Source of the DNA: Rhizaria sp. SCN 62-66
Lineage: Eukaryota > Rhizaria, unplaced
Assembly: GCA_001724265.1 (NCBI GenBank)
Contig: MEDY01000364.1
Coordinates: 1 to 54,964 of the forward strand
Length of the DNA: 54,964 nucleotides
Direction: 5' to 3'
Shown here in pieces: positions 23,057-34,400 of this stretch; positions within the stretch are counted from its first letter, which is position 1, and every line of letters starts with the position of its first letter. A program made the position numbers and the translations under genes. Under the pieces are notes generated by a model. The model saw only the letters and a list, made by a program, of their open reading frames with translations, was not told the origin of the DNA and did not search any database.

Positions 23057-24016
23057 GTCGCTGCGAAACAAGGCCGTGGGGGCACAATAGAGAGACGGGT
23101 TAAAGACGCTAAGTGAGATAAGAGCAAAGTCAAGAGCATGGTCAGGTGCGTTTCAGTGTAGAAAGTGCATGGAAGTGGAGATGTGGTGGGAAAGCAGTTG
23201 GGAGAGGGTTGTTTAAGGTTGGGTGAACCAGGAATCATATTAGCGGTTTTGGCCGTATTTTACTCAAGCTGGCGCAGTGGAAATTTATGACCAACAATTC
23301 CCGCTTCATAAAACCCCAGTCATCGTGCCACAAAACAGAAACACGGAAAGATCACCCCACATCTCCCTCGCCTTTATCGCCTCAACACACCATAAGTCAC
23401 AAATCAACCACAAGATCACTATGGCAGACGTCGGTCGGTCACCAGTCAGTCGTCGTTGGTGGTTGTTGGTTCGCAAAAACAGACCGCCCACGGTCGGGTG
23501 CTCACGGTCACCCGCCAGTTTTTGCGGCTTCACTTAAGCGGAGTGCGTCGAGGGAATTCTTTCGACGGGTGTTTGCGGCTCTCAAAGCGGGTGATTGCGT
23601 TTGTGGAATATCAAACACACATCTCGTTTACTTAGTATATACTACAATGCAATTGTGGTGCCTACTGTCGGACCTGTCTGTCGCTGGCGGCTGTGCGAAT
23701 ACGGCCGCTGGCGCTGAGGACTGGGCAACTCACTCTCGCCCTCTGCTCGACCTTCCCGCACGACTCCCCCGGCTCCCCAATGCGTCTGCTGTCACCCGCA
23801 ATGCTTTGACCACGATCTATTCTATCATACTACATCTCTCATGACTCTCCTCAACGTGCCAGGTCTCACCATTCCTCTCCGCTCGCTCTTTCCCTACTTG
23901 TGTCTCGTCCTCTCTCTTGTTCTGCTCCCACGCCCACTTCTGCTCCTGCCCTTGCCTCCGCCCTTCTCTGTCTCTCTGCGCACCTGTGCCTCTCTCAACT
24001 TCCTATCTCCAGGCCA
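23057..24016. other. Divergent intergenic region with a GC-rich structured patch
   Basis: This is the region between VPS45 (-) and RPL36 (+). It is pyrimidine-rich just before RPL36 (about 23860-24012), ending CTATCTCCAG, which fits a 5'-UTR intron 3' splice site. A GC-rich island at about 23420-23600 contains the nested inverted repeats listed separately. No coding exon was recognised. Confidence 0.55.
23472..23526. other. Nested inverted repeats forming a three-way-junction-like fold
   Basis: A 9-bp outer stem (CGCAAAAAC at 23472-23480 with GTTTTTGCG at 23518-23526) encloses two adjacent hairpins: GACCG/CGGTC (23482-23495, 4-nt loop) and GGGTG/CACCC (23496-23513, 8-nt loop). A further 6-bp hairpin (CGTCGA/TCGACG, 23546-23567) follows. 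It may be a structured RNA, a regulatory element or a transposon remnant; the sequence alone does not decide. Confidence 0.4.
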
Positions 24017-24261
24017 ATGACTAAGGCTGAGGCTCTCAAGGCCCCTACCGGCATCTCCCGCGGTCTCAACAAGGGCTTCGTGGTCTCCAAGATCGCTGCC
24101 AAGAAGACCCCCGTCTCCCAGAAGGGCCGCAAGACCCGCTACAACACCATTGTCCGCTCCGTTGTTCGCGACACCGTTGGCTTCACCACCTACGAGCGCC
24201 GCATCATGGAGATGCTCGTAAGGTCGCCGAGATGGACGGCGTCCTCGCCCGTGCCAAGTAA
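24017..24261 (+). CDS. RPL36: 60S ribosomal protein L36 (eL36), with an internal segment missing
   Basis: The ATG at 24017 opens a typical eL36 N-terminus: a GLNKGF motif, a basic stretch and then VGFTTYERRIMEML, the hallmark segment. After CTC at 24217 the family continues with about 24 residues (Lys/Arg-rich, linking to the C-terminal helix), but here the sequence passes through CTCGTAAGGTC and resumes in another frame with KVAEMDGVLARAK and TAA at 24259-24261, which fits the eL36 C-terminal helix. In the uninterrupted frame it would end at 24265 with an unrelated tail. GTAAG looks like the beginning of an intron and AAG|GTC like the resumption of an exon, so a piece holding intron and exon sequence seems to have been lost, either in the genome or in the assembly. 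A pyrimidine-rich leader suits a ribosomal protein gene. Confidence 0.75.
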
Positions 24262-24276
24262 ATAACACTTCGACAC

Positions 24277-24282
24277 AATAAA
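24277..24282 (+). terminator. Possible polyadenylation signal of RPL36
   Basis: AATAAA lies 16 nt after the RPL36 stop codon. The position is plausible, but a single hexamer in AT-rich DNA is weak evidence. Confidence 0.35.
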
Positions 24283-24823
24283 CACACCTCATTGAGCCTT
24301 CATGCCCCTATCCAAGCTTCTTATATTCCGTGAAATGACCCATCTGTTTGACTCGCCTCGCTCTCATGTTGACTTCTTGACCCCAGTTTGCTGCCAGGAA
24401 GCACAGCAACTGACCTCAGCATGTGAATCATTCCAAGTCACAGCGTAATGGGACAGTTATATGACAGCAACGCGTTGTGAGGCATGTTATATGATCTATG
24501 TTTATATGGGTTTATTGTGATTCCGCGATTACACGATGTTATTAAGAGCTTTGTATTGATGATTTAATGCATTCTCCCAGACAAGCTCTGGCCTGCATAC
24601 GCACTTGTAACACGATATACAGCGTGAATTTCGCGAATTGGCCTCACAAAACCACTTGAATTACCGATAGTAACAACGAATGCACAATTTAAACACTCAC
24701 AGTGTTGCACTGCAGATGTTTCACGTTCGTACAAAAAGTGGTTGTCATCGGAGCAGTTTGCGTGACGAGGGTGTTTTAGCGTACTCTCAGCCGCGTTGCT
24801 GAGGCGGGTCTATAGCTGCGCAC
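24283..24823. other. Convergent intergenic spacer
   Basis: AT-rich DNA between the 3' ends of RPL36 (+) and SmF (-). I see nothing else in it. Confidence 0.55.
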
Positions 24824-25458
24824 TCACTGGCCCTCGGCGCCGGTGACGTAGAGAACGTTGTTGCAGCGGATGAGGGTCTGGCCCAGCTCGGCCTGCATCT
24901 TGCCGTTGCTCCACTCCTCGGTGGCGTTGAGGTACAGGTTCATGTAGGGGTCGATCGAGACCAGGAAGCCTGGGGAGAAAAACAAAGGGTACAATCAACA
25001 CAATACAAAGAACAGGTTAGAAATAATACATAAAACACAATATACATATAGTATCAACGATTTGGCTTTACATGAGTTCATCTAGGCAACTTCAGTTCAT
25101 TATGATGTCAAGATGAAGTGACGCGAAAGCAAGTGTTTGCGGCATCGTGTTACTGCAGCTGTGGCTGCTTAGGAACGTACCGCGGTACTCCATGCCCCAC
25201 TTAAGCTTAACAACGGTGGCCTTGCCGACCAGGCTAGCCAGGAAAGGCTTGGGGTTCACGAGCGGAGGGGCCTACAGAGACAGACAGGTCAACACAGAAC
25301 CAAGAGAAGTTGCAAAGATGAGCTGGCGCGTTTTTAAAAGTTCACAGGAAATATCGAGCGGCGCTAAGGTTTAACACCACACAATAATTATTACACATAT
25401 GTTTCAATCCATTAGGGTCACTTAATTGTTGTGGGACGCGATAAAGACGTACGTCCAT
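24824..25458 (-). CDS. SNRPF: Small nuclear ribonucleoprotein F (SmF), three exons with a 6-nt coding first exon
   Basis: SmF is one of seven Sm-ring proteins on U1, U2, U4 and U5 snRNAs. Exons on the minus strand are 25458-25453 (coding part, just ATGGAC), 25271-25181 and 24969-24824, giving 80 aa against 86 in human. Both donors are GTACGT. Sm1 is read as [20 protein letters not shown], then GMEYRG across the second junction and [18 protein letters not shown]; Sm2 is [12 protein letters not shown]. The G|GC codon at exon 2/3 is restored exactly. The first exon is inferred: it supplies an ATG in the right phase, immediately followed by GTACGT, and puts two residues before [10 protein letters not shown], the expected N-terminal length. 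The last two exons are certain; the first is likely. Stop is TGA. Confidence 0.88.
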
Positions 25459-26588
25459 GATGCTAAAGTATAGCGAGAGGTTGCGAGTAAGTGAGGTGGG
25501 CAGGAGGGGGCAAATGAGAGGTAGAGAGACAGAAATAGACGTTTGAGGAATGATAAAGTCGTAACACATGATATACAACGATATACGCAGAGTGATGTCG
25601 TTTGCAAGACGTTCTGCTTTGTGTGTCACGGGGACAAGAGAGACAACTGACTTGTGGCGCTTAAAGCAGCCTCATGCTGCGGACTATGAAAATGGTCGGG
25701 TCTACCACGCGTTACAGTCACATCCCCAGAGATATACATTTTAAGACTCTAGTCAAGCCATGTTGCGCATTCAAAGGCAATCCAATAAAGTCATATCGAC
25801 GATGAGATTCTTGCACAAGGATCTGGTTTTGAAACCGGGCAGTTGTCGCAGACCGCGACGCCACAAGCACACCGAACAAGTTGCTCTTTCCTTCTTAGGA
25901 GCACTCCAATGTGCTTTAGACGACTTCACTTTAGCTTGTCCGACAAGATCCTCTCACAGTAGTTGTGTTTATTGACATTCAGTTTATTTGAGTGACTCCG
26001 TGTGTCCAGTGGGCAGAATTGAGCGCGCTGCCCAGTCGACACTCAAGGTATTGACCACTTCTAGACTTGCTAGCGACTGACAATAAAAGATGAGACAACC
26101 AAAACAGAGATAGAAGACACGGAAACCTACCAAAATATAATAAAAACGCACACATCATGCTTAAGCAGACGATGTTCCCCGTATAGACCCACTTTTGTCG
26201 GAATGGCAGCGGTAAGATCGGCTTCTCGGGGTGACATTGGAGGTTTGAGAAGAGGGATACAGAAATCTGTCACAAAATCAAAAAATAAATGAAACAATAT
26301 TTGAAGAGACAATCATGTGCCCCCAACTTTTATCGACTCAGTCCGCTATCTTCCCTGGCTGCATGAACAAGCAGGGGTGGTCAAGCCAGAGCAACGGGCG
26401 CGAGCGAACCTAACGGCTATTTTGGGTTACACTTATCGAGCAAACGAAGACAGCTTACAGTGCCGTATACGTCCGTTGTTTCTCTTTAAAACAGGGATTA
26501 CAGGACTTTAACTTCCTTAAAGTATCTAATTTATTTTTTAACTGTCAATAATATTTCCATTTTGCTTCGTTACAGAGCCTGGCGACCG
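25459..26588. other. Divergent intergenic region
   Basis: AT-rich DNA between SmF (-) and CAP-H (+). A 3' splice site (TTCGTTACAG, ending 26575) lies 13 nt before the CAP-H ATG, so an upstream non-coding or short coding exon of CAP-H probably lies here, but I could not place it. Confidence 0.5.
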
Positions 26589-27847
26589 ATGTCGAGTTCG
26601 TCGTCGGCTACGCTCCGAGAGTGTATGAAACTCTCGAGCAACAATAAGATCAACAAGCAAAACGCCTGGCACCTAGGCCTCATCGACGTCATGGAGACTG
26701 CCGCGCAGCCCATCGGCGACGACGACGAGGACGACTACGACGGCTTCGACGGCGACGGCGAGAACGCAGCTCCCTCCTTCCTCCCCTCCGCCTCCGCGGG
26801 CGGCCGCGGCGGCCACAAGCAGTCGGACCTGCCCAACTTCCAGCGCGCGGCGGGCGTGCTTGAGGCTGCAGTGAAGATCTACTCTTCGCGCGTCGACGAC
26901 GCCCACAACCTCGTCTACCGCTTCCGCGGCGGCCTCTCCGGCGCGTCCCGCGACGTCATCGACGACAACGACAACGACGACGACGACGACGACTCCGGCT
27001 CCGCCGCCGCGGCCGCCGTCAAAGCCAAGAAGGACGCCGCCCTGCGCCGCGGCGGCAAGACCCTCGAGCTCCGCGCGGGCGCGCTCAACTTCCCCGTGGA
27101 CATGAACCTGCGGTTGGATCCGCTGTTCGAGAAGACGAGCGCGGCGATGGACCAGCGCAAGGCCGCGTCGCTGCTGCTCAACACGCTCACCGTCGCGCGC
27201 GGCTGCCGCGTCATGTTCGACAGCTTCGACAACACAAACGCCACGAGCGCCACCGGTGACTCCGCGGCAAGCGCGGCCGCCGACAACGCCAGCGCCAGCG
27301 CGACTGCTGCTGCTTCTGCTCCGTCATCGGTCCTTGCGTCTGTGTCCACCGAGGCCGAGGCCGCGGCGACCGAGGCGGACGCCGCCACCGCTGCCGCCGC
27401 CGCCGCGGCCTCCGCGCTGGCTGCGGCCTCTGCGGCGGCCGCGTTTGCGCGCGCCAGCTCCGCCCAGCAGCTGCAGCTCGACCTGGACCTCTCGCGCCCC
27501 TTCGCGCTCGTCCAGCAGGTGCGTCATTTACGAAACAATATTCGCGAATTTTAGCGATTATTTTGGTATTGTATTTCAATGTGGAGTTATCAAAAGCTTT
27601 TTGTTGTTGTTGTTGAAACAATGTATTCACTCACGATCTATTGATGCGTGTTTCTTCTTCTTCTTCTTCTTCTTCTTCTTCTTCTTCTTCTTCTTCTTCT
27701 TCTTCCCTTCGCTGCTCACCTCTCCCCAGGCCGCCGGCCCTGCCCCGCTGACTGCGCTGCCGCTCACGCTGGACCTGGAGGCCTTCCGCCGCGACATCGC
27801 GCTGCTCAAGACCACGGTTGATGAGACGGCCACCAGCACCACCGCCA

Positions 27848-27905
<58 letters not shown>

Positions 27906-30692
27906 TGCGACCGGCAGCGGGAAGAAAAGCAGCAGCAGCAAGAAGGCCGACGTGTCACACACACACGACGCCGACGAGCACAAACGCCCCGTCCCGACGT
28001 ACACGGGCGACGATGACGACGAGGATTACGACGACAACAGAGGCTTCGAGGCCAACCAAAGCTACTACTCGTGCCCTTCGGCCGCGACAGTGCGCCTGCT
28101 GCCTTCGATCTCGCCCGCTGACCACAGCGCCAGCGGCGGCGGCGCAAGCAACAGCAGCCTGGACGAGTCGATGTACTACCGCTTCCAGGCCAACATGGGC
28201 GACGAGACGGTGACGTACACCACGACCTACAGCCTCGGCTTCGGCCCCGCCCCCGCCAGAGCCGGCGCCACCGCGAGCGCCCACGCCGGCACCAACGCCA
28301 ACAGTGCGGAGGCGTACTACGCGGCCGCCGTGGCCGCGGTCTCGGCCGGCGGCGCGGGGCTGACTGCGGGCGGCGGCGGCAGCAACACACTCGCCCACTA
28401 CCTCCCCGCTACCGCGGTCTCTAGCGGCAGCGGCGCCGGCGCCAAGAGCCGCCACGGCGGCGGGGACAGCAGCCTGCCGATGCTCCCGTCGGCGGACTAC
28501 GGCGGCGACGGCGGCGACTTTAGCGATTGCGACGGCGGCTACGGCGGCTTCGGCGACGAGGCCGGGGCCGACAACTCGTTCGACGGGCACAACAGCTCGC
28601 AGATCACGTCGCCCTCGCGCCGCCGCGCCGCCGCCGCTGCGGCTTCTGCTGGCGCCACTAACGCCAACGCCAACGACATCAACACGCTGCTGGCGCAGTC
28701 CGCGACCCCCGCGCACCTGGCGCATGGCACGCGCGGCTTAGCTTCCGGGGGCGGCCTACCTTCCGGACAGGGCAACCTCGCCTCCGCCTTCGCGGACGCG
28801 CTCGACGCCGACTCCAATGACAGTAGCAGCAGCGGCAGCGCCGGCGCGGGCGGCAAGAAGGGCGGCAAGGACGTCTCCGCCGCTCTGCTGGCCGTGACCG
28901 CGGACGCCGGTGCGCTCGCGGGCGCCGACGTCTCGCTGCTCAACGCCTGGCGCGGCGCCAGCTTTTGGCGCTTCAAGGCCAACCGTAGCGCGACCGCTGG
29001 CGCCGGCAGCGGCGCAGGCGAGGACGACGACGCCGCGGGCGGCAAGAAGAAGGCGACCGTGAGCAAGACCAAGGCCGAGAAGGAGGCGGCCAAGCTTATC
29101 GACCTCTCGAGCCTGCTGACCGCGCCTTTGGCCCCAGCGGCCGCCGCACCCGCGGGCAAGACCAAGGCCGCCGACGCCAAGGCCAAGCGCGGCCCCACGC
29201 TGACCAAGAAGGCCCTCGAAGCGCGCGCCGCGGCCGCCGCGTCGGGCTCGCTGCTGCTGCCGGAGGACATCCAGTACGCGCTGTCGAAGCTGCAGACGTT
29301 GGCGACGCGCGCGCACGTGGTGCTGCCGCTGCGCGCGCCCGCCGCGACGCGCGCGCGGCGCCTGCTGGGCCCGCGCAACGACGCTGCTGAGGCGGGCGGC
29401 ATCGCCGCTGACGGGCTGCTGCTCTCGGGCGTCAGCGACGAGGAGAAGGCCGCCGCGGCCGCCGCCGCGCACGCCGCCGCGCTGGCTGACGGCGACGGCG
29501 ACGTGCTGGAGGGCTCCGCGGATGCCGAGGCCGCCCCGGGCGCCGCGGCGCTCGTCGCAGCGATGGCCGGCGACCTGCGCGTCATCGCCGACTCCGAGTC
29601 CAGCAGCGGCGGCGGCAGCGGCGTCGGCGGCGCGGTCAACGGCGGCGACGCGGGCGTGTTCTTCGACATGAATAGCAACCCGTACGACGACGGCGAGAAC
29701 GACCAGGGCGACGACGACGACCTGGGCGGCAGAGACTTCTTCGGCAGCGTCGGCGGCGTCGACGACGACCAGAACGGCAGCGGCAGCGTCGACCTCAACG
29801 CCTCCTTCGTCCCCACCGCCAAAACCCAGCAGCAGACGCAGCAGGGGCAGCAGCAGCAGCAGCGGATGTGGGGTGGCATGCTCGTCCCCGAGGGTTTCAA
29901 GCAAGTCGAGGAGGCGCGCGTGGTTGAGAACGTGCACGTGTCCTACGCGCGCCTCCCGCGCCAGTTCAACGCTAAGGTCATGAAGCGCGAGATCTGGTCA
30001 AAGGTCTCGGACGCGGCCACGGCCACTGCGGTGACCATCACACCCTCGCCGGCCGCGCTCGGCACCGCGGGCCGCGCCACCAGGGCCGCCGCGACTGCTG
30101 AGAGCAGTGCGGCCGAGGCGGCCGAGGCCGAGGCGGAGGGTGCGGCGGCGCGGGCCGCGGCGGGTGTTGTGGAGGAGCGGACCGTGATGGGCGGCAACCA
30201 GGTACGTTGGAGCAAGAGTGTGGTTAGATTCAAAAATTTGATCATTGATACGGAATAATTAACTATAATGCATATTTTTATCCTACAAAATGATTATTAA
30301 CTCACATTATTTCCGAAACTGTTCCTTTTGTTTCTATTTTGCTCCTATGGCACCAACCGCAGGGCCCGGCGCTGGCGTCCGACTTCCGCACGCTCGTGGG
30401 GCACATCGCGGATAAGTCGCTGGACAAGCGCAAGGACAAGGCCAACGTTGCGGCCTGCTTTATCGGACTGCTGCTGCTCGCGAACGAGAAGAACCTCGAG
30501 CTGCGCACGCCCGACGTCGACGGGCCCAAGTACTCGAGCACCGCCAGCGCGAGCGCGAGCTCTCGCGCGAGTGCGGGCGCGGGTGCGGGCGCAGGCACTG
30601 CAGGCGGATGTGTCGGCGACAAGGGGTACGACTTGACCAACTTCAGGATTTTTGCTCCGGTCGGGGATGTGCCTCCCACCGCGGCCGTCTAA
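26589..30692 (+). CDS. NCAPH: Condensin complex subunit 2 (kleisin CAP-H/Barren)
   Basis: CAP-H is the kleisin that bridges SMC2 and SMC4 and carries the other condensin I subunits in mitotic chromosome compaction. Exons are 26589-27518, 27730-30201 and 30363-30692, all phase 0 (1,243 aa); donors are GTGCGT and GTACGT. Family blocks appear in order: CMKLSSNNKINKQNAWHLGL near residues 14-33, FQRAAGVLEAAVKIYSSRVD, LDPLFEKTSAAMDQ, WRGASFWRFKANR near residue 717, VENVHVSYARLPRQFN near 1045, and the winged-helix end NVAACFIGLLLLANEKNLEL near 1155-1180. Between the blocks sit Asp, Ala, Gly and Ser runs that nearly double the length. The start is tentative because a splice acceptor lies just upstream and the N-terminus may extend into an earlier exon. 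No in-frame TAG; stop is TAA. Confidence 0.9.
27652..27705 (+). repeat. TTC triplet microsatellite within CAP-H intron 1
   Basis: About 18 uninterrupted TTC units lie near the 3' splice site of the intron at 27519-27729 and could serve as its polypyrimidine tract. On the other strand this is a GAA repeat. Confidence 0.9.
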
Positions 30693-31473
30693 GGGCGCAT
30701 CAAAGTAGTCTCACAGCAACGAGGCGACGCGACGTTCAAGAGTTGTGTTGATGGTGGAGTGATGTAGCGTGCTTTATAAAGCACGAATATGAATGACTGT
30801 ACCACTGTTGTCTGTGTCAGAAGTAGGTATGTGTGATCGTGATCAGTTTGGCGATGGAAGTATCTCGACGTGGAGTCTAGATCAACCACGCTCACCATCG
30901 CAACATCAATGAGAGTTAATAAGCAAGAAGAAGTTGAGGAGTATATACTGTGCCTAGTGACAAGTAACACTGTGTGACATATAGCACAAGAAACAAAAAT
31001 CTAAATACATGTCCAAAATTATCAAAGTAAACGGAAGACAAAGTAGAATGGTAATAAGCCCAGTTGTGAATGGAGTAATCTCAAGGTTAGCTGCAGCAAG
31101 CAAAGACTAACACGAATGTTAAGATCAAATGGATGTGTATATGAATAAACACGTATCAAAATCAAAACAATTTAAGGATAAACTCATGATATCGACGCGC
31201 AGCCCTGACATCGTACAATGTAATACTAAGTCGTCAGGGTACTGGCACTTACTCACTGTGAAAATAATAAACGTACAATGTACAGTAGTAAATCAACAGA
31301 CAAACAAAACAATATGAAGAAAACAAAAACCATCACATCAAGACTTTGTAACGAAGCTGACAACGTTAGACTCTTGCGAAGATCAAGTATACATGAACGA
31401 AACAAAACAATAAATTAACCATAAGCAGAGCAGAACAACATCAGCCAGACAGGTTCAACAAAGACTGCTAAAC
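30693..31473. other. Convergent intergenic spacer
   Basis: AT-rich DNA between the 3' ends of CAP-H (+) and the GRAM/VASt gene (-). Only short frames without signature; nothing else seen. Confidence 0.6.
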
Positions 31474-34400
31474 TTAGCGCCTGCGCGCCTTGACGGCGGA
31501 CCCAGGCGGCATCAACAAAGCCCCCTGTTGCACCTGCCCTTGACCTGGAGTCTGCACTTGCTGCATTTGCCCCTGCTGCTGAAGCAATGCAGTGATCGCA
31601 TACATCTGCTGCTGCTGTTGCTTGATCACCCCCTCCAGACTCTTCACCTTGACGTCGACGTCGCACAGCTTCGCGAACGCCACCGCCAGGACGGCCAGCA
31701 CCACCGCGCCGACCCACCCCATTCCACCCGCAGCGCCGCCGCTGCCGCCGCCCACTGCAGTCGCCGCAGCCCCGCCGGCGGCGAGCGTGGAGCGCGCTCT
31801 GGTGAGCACGGACTCGAGCACGGCGGCCAGGGCCAGCGAGGCGCCGGCACCCGCGAGCGCGGACAGCATGTGCGACCGCGTCCACTCAGGTCCCGCCGCG
31901 CCGGCGCCAGTCGAGCTCGAGCTCGCGCCAGCGGCGGCGGCGGCGGCGAGGGGGCTGAGCGGCGAGAGCGGGCTCGCGGCGCCGGAGTCCGTCTCGGCCG
32001 CGCCCGGCGCCCCCGCGAACACGGCGGGGGCCGGGGGCGCGCCGGTGGACACCGCGGGGAACGGTGCGGCGGCAGCGGCGGCGGCGGCGGTGGCGGCGGC
32101 CTCGGCGGCGAGGAGCGAGCCGTAGGCGATCTGGCTGGGCGCGTCGGGACGCAGCAGCGGCAGCAGCAGCGGCGCGCGCGCCCCGCCGACCTTAATCTCG
32201 CCCGTGGCGGCGTCGCGCGCGGCCCGGAGCACGGAGTTCCAGTGCGCGAAAACGTTGGCCCAGTCCTTGCCGCCGTCAGTGCGCGCGCGCCCCAGCAGCG
32301 TCGACACGAAGGGGCGGAAGCGCAGCGGCTTCTTGAGTACGTTTGCGCACAGCATGACCTTGCCGACGCAGCCCGTGATGGCGCCCGTGGCCGGGTCCAC
32401 CGTGTCGGCGAGCTCCATGTGCTCCAGGATGTGGAAACACTCGCCGAACGGCGCGTCGGGCGTCAGCGACGACATGTCCAGGTGCAGCCGCAGCACGGGC
32501 ACCCCCGCCTCGGTACTATGGGTCCCCGGGAGCGTGTTGGCGACGGACTTGGCGGGCGTCGGCGCGTGCTCGAACAGACTGGCGCGCTGGTACTTGTACA
32601 TCATGCACCGCTCGGGCCCGATCGGCGAGCCCAGGTACACATTGGCACTCACAGCACGCTCGGCGCAGGCCAGCGCGCCGACGTTGCTGAGGGCGCGGAC
32701 GGCCGCCACGGGCGCGTTGAGCGCGCGGGGGGCGACCGACGGCGCGGGGGGCTGGCCAGGTGCGCCTGCGTCGATGGCGCTCTCGACCCAGCGCGAGAGC
32801 TCGATCGTGTGGTCCTTCTTGAACTCGGCGTGCAGCTTGACGAAGTTGTAGCTGGCCGCGTCGGCGAAGAAGAAGGACCAGAACTGCGCCACGGAGACAG
32901 GGAACGCGGCCTCCGTGACGAAGGTAAGCTCGACGTCGGGCGCGGGCGCGATGCCCGGCAGGGACGGCACCGGAGGCATGCGCGCCGCGGGCGCGGACAC
33001 GCGCGGCGGCCACGGCGCGGGCGCAAGCAGGTTGATCAGAGGCACGCCGTCGCTGGGAACCGCAGCTGCAGCAGCAGCAGCAGGGGCAGCAGCGGCGGCC
33101 ACAGGGGTGGCGGCGGCCGAGCTTGAGCTCGCACTCGTGGTGTTGGCGGTGGAGTTGGCGGTTGAGTTGGCGTTGGCGAGGAGAGTCGCCGCAGAGACGA
33201 GCGGAGCATTCGGGTTAGGACTGAGAGGAGAGTTGGCATAAGCGCCTGCGACAGCCGCCGAGGCGGAGGCGACCGGCGTGCGCACGCCTTCAGTGGCCCC
33301 GTTGCCGACGACGCCAGCGAGCGGACTGCTGCTGCCGCTCGAACTCGCAGACGCGCTGCCAGCCGCCCCGCCGGCGCTGCCGTCAGTTCCGGTGCCGTTG
33401 GGGGCCGCGGGGCCGCCATCGGCCGCGGCGTCGGCCGCGGTGGCGGCGAGCAGCGTGGCCAGCTCCAGCGCGCGGCCCAGCGGCATGCCGGTGAGCATGA
33501 GTCCGCGCACGAGCTCCAGAGTGTCGCCGTTGCCGTCGGCGCCGCCCGCCGCGCCCGCGCCCGTGGCCCCGTTGGCGCCGCCGCCGCCGCCGACCGCCGC
33601 GGCGGCCGCCGCAATGGACGTGTAGGCCGACGACGGCGACACTGCGCCCGCGCTCTTGCCGCCGCCGCCGCTGCTGGCGGCGACGGCGGAGGGCAGCAGG
33701 CGCAGCGGCAGCGAGAGCGCGAGCGTGGGCTGCGTGTTGCGGTCACCGTATAGCACGCGCAGCCCGTTGACGCCGCCGGGCGCCTCGGAGCCCGGGAGGT
33801 TCGCGCTGCTCGCGCCCGCCATCGCGTTGCTGTTGCTGTTGTTGGAGGCGGAGGGCGGGCGCGTGACGCAGAGGCGCGCGACGGCGGCGCGCGGCACGCA
33901 GAAGGCGAGCTGGTGACCGAACAGGAAGCCCTGGAAGCAGAGGTGCGTCGCCGTGAGGTACAGCGTGCCGGGCACCGTGGCCGCGAGGGCCAGCTCGCAG
34001 GGGAACGACTGCACCGCGCCTGCCAACGCAGCAGCGCTGGCACTGGGCTGCGACACGCTGCCGGCAGCGCCGCCCGAGCCTACGCTCGCGTTGCTGGGAA
34101 TGGCGTGGGGAAACAGCAGGGAGACGACCTCGGCAGCAGTCAGCGCGCTCGCGAAAGCGGCGGCGTCGACCACGGTCGTGAGGCGGGGCAGGCCGCCGAC
34201 CAGCCCCGCGCCCGCGTTCGCGGCTGCTGTCCCGTTTGCAGCATGGCTCTTGGGGAGGTTGCTGCTATCGGCCGCCACGCCCGTGCCGCTGCCGTTGTTG
34301 CTGCCCTCGCCGGTGGCGGCCTGCACGTCGGCGTTGCTGGCGCCGTAGGAGCGGCGGCGGTTGGCCTTGTAGACGTTGGCGGCGGTGACCGCGTCGACGG

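Noticed and set aside
28756-29937. Long antisense frames opposite CAP-H exon 2.
   Set aside because: CAP-H motifs on the plus strand explain the region; the antisense frames are by-products of GC-rich codons.
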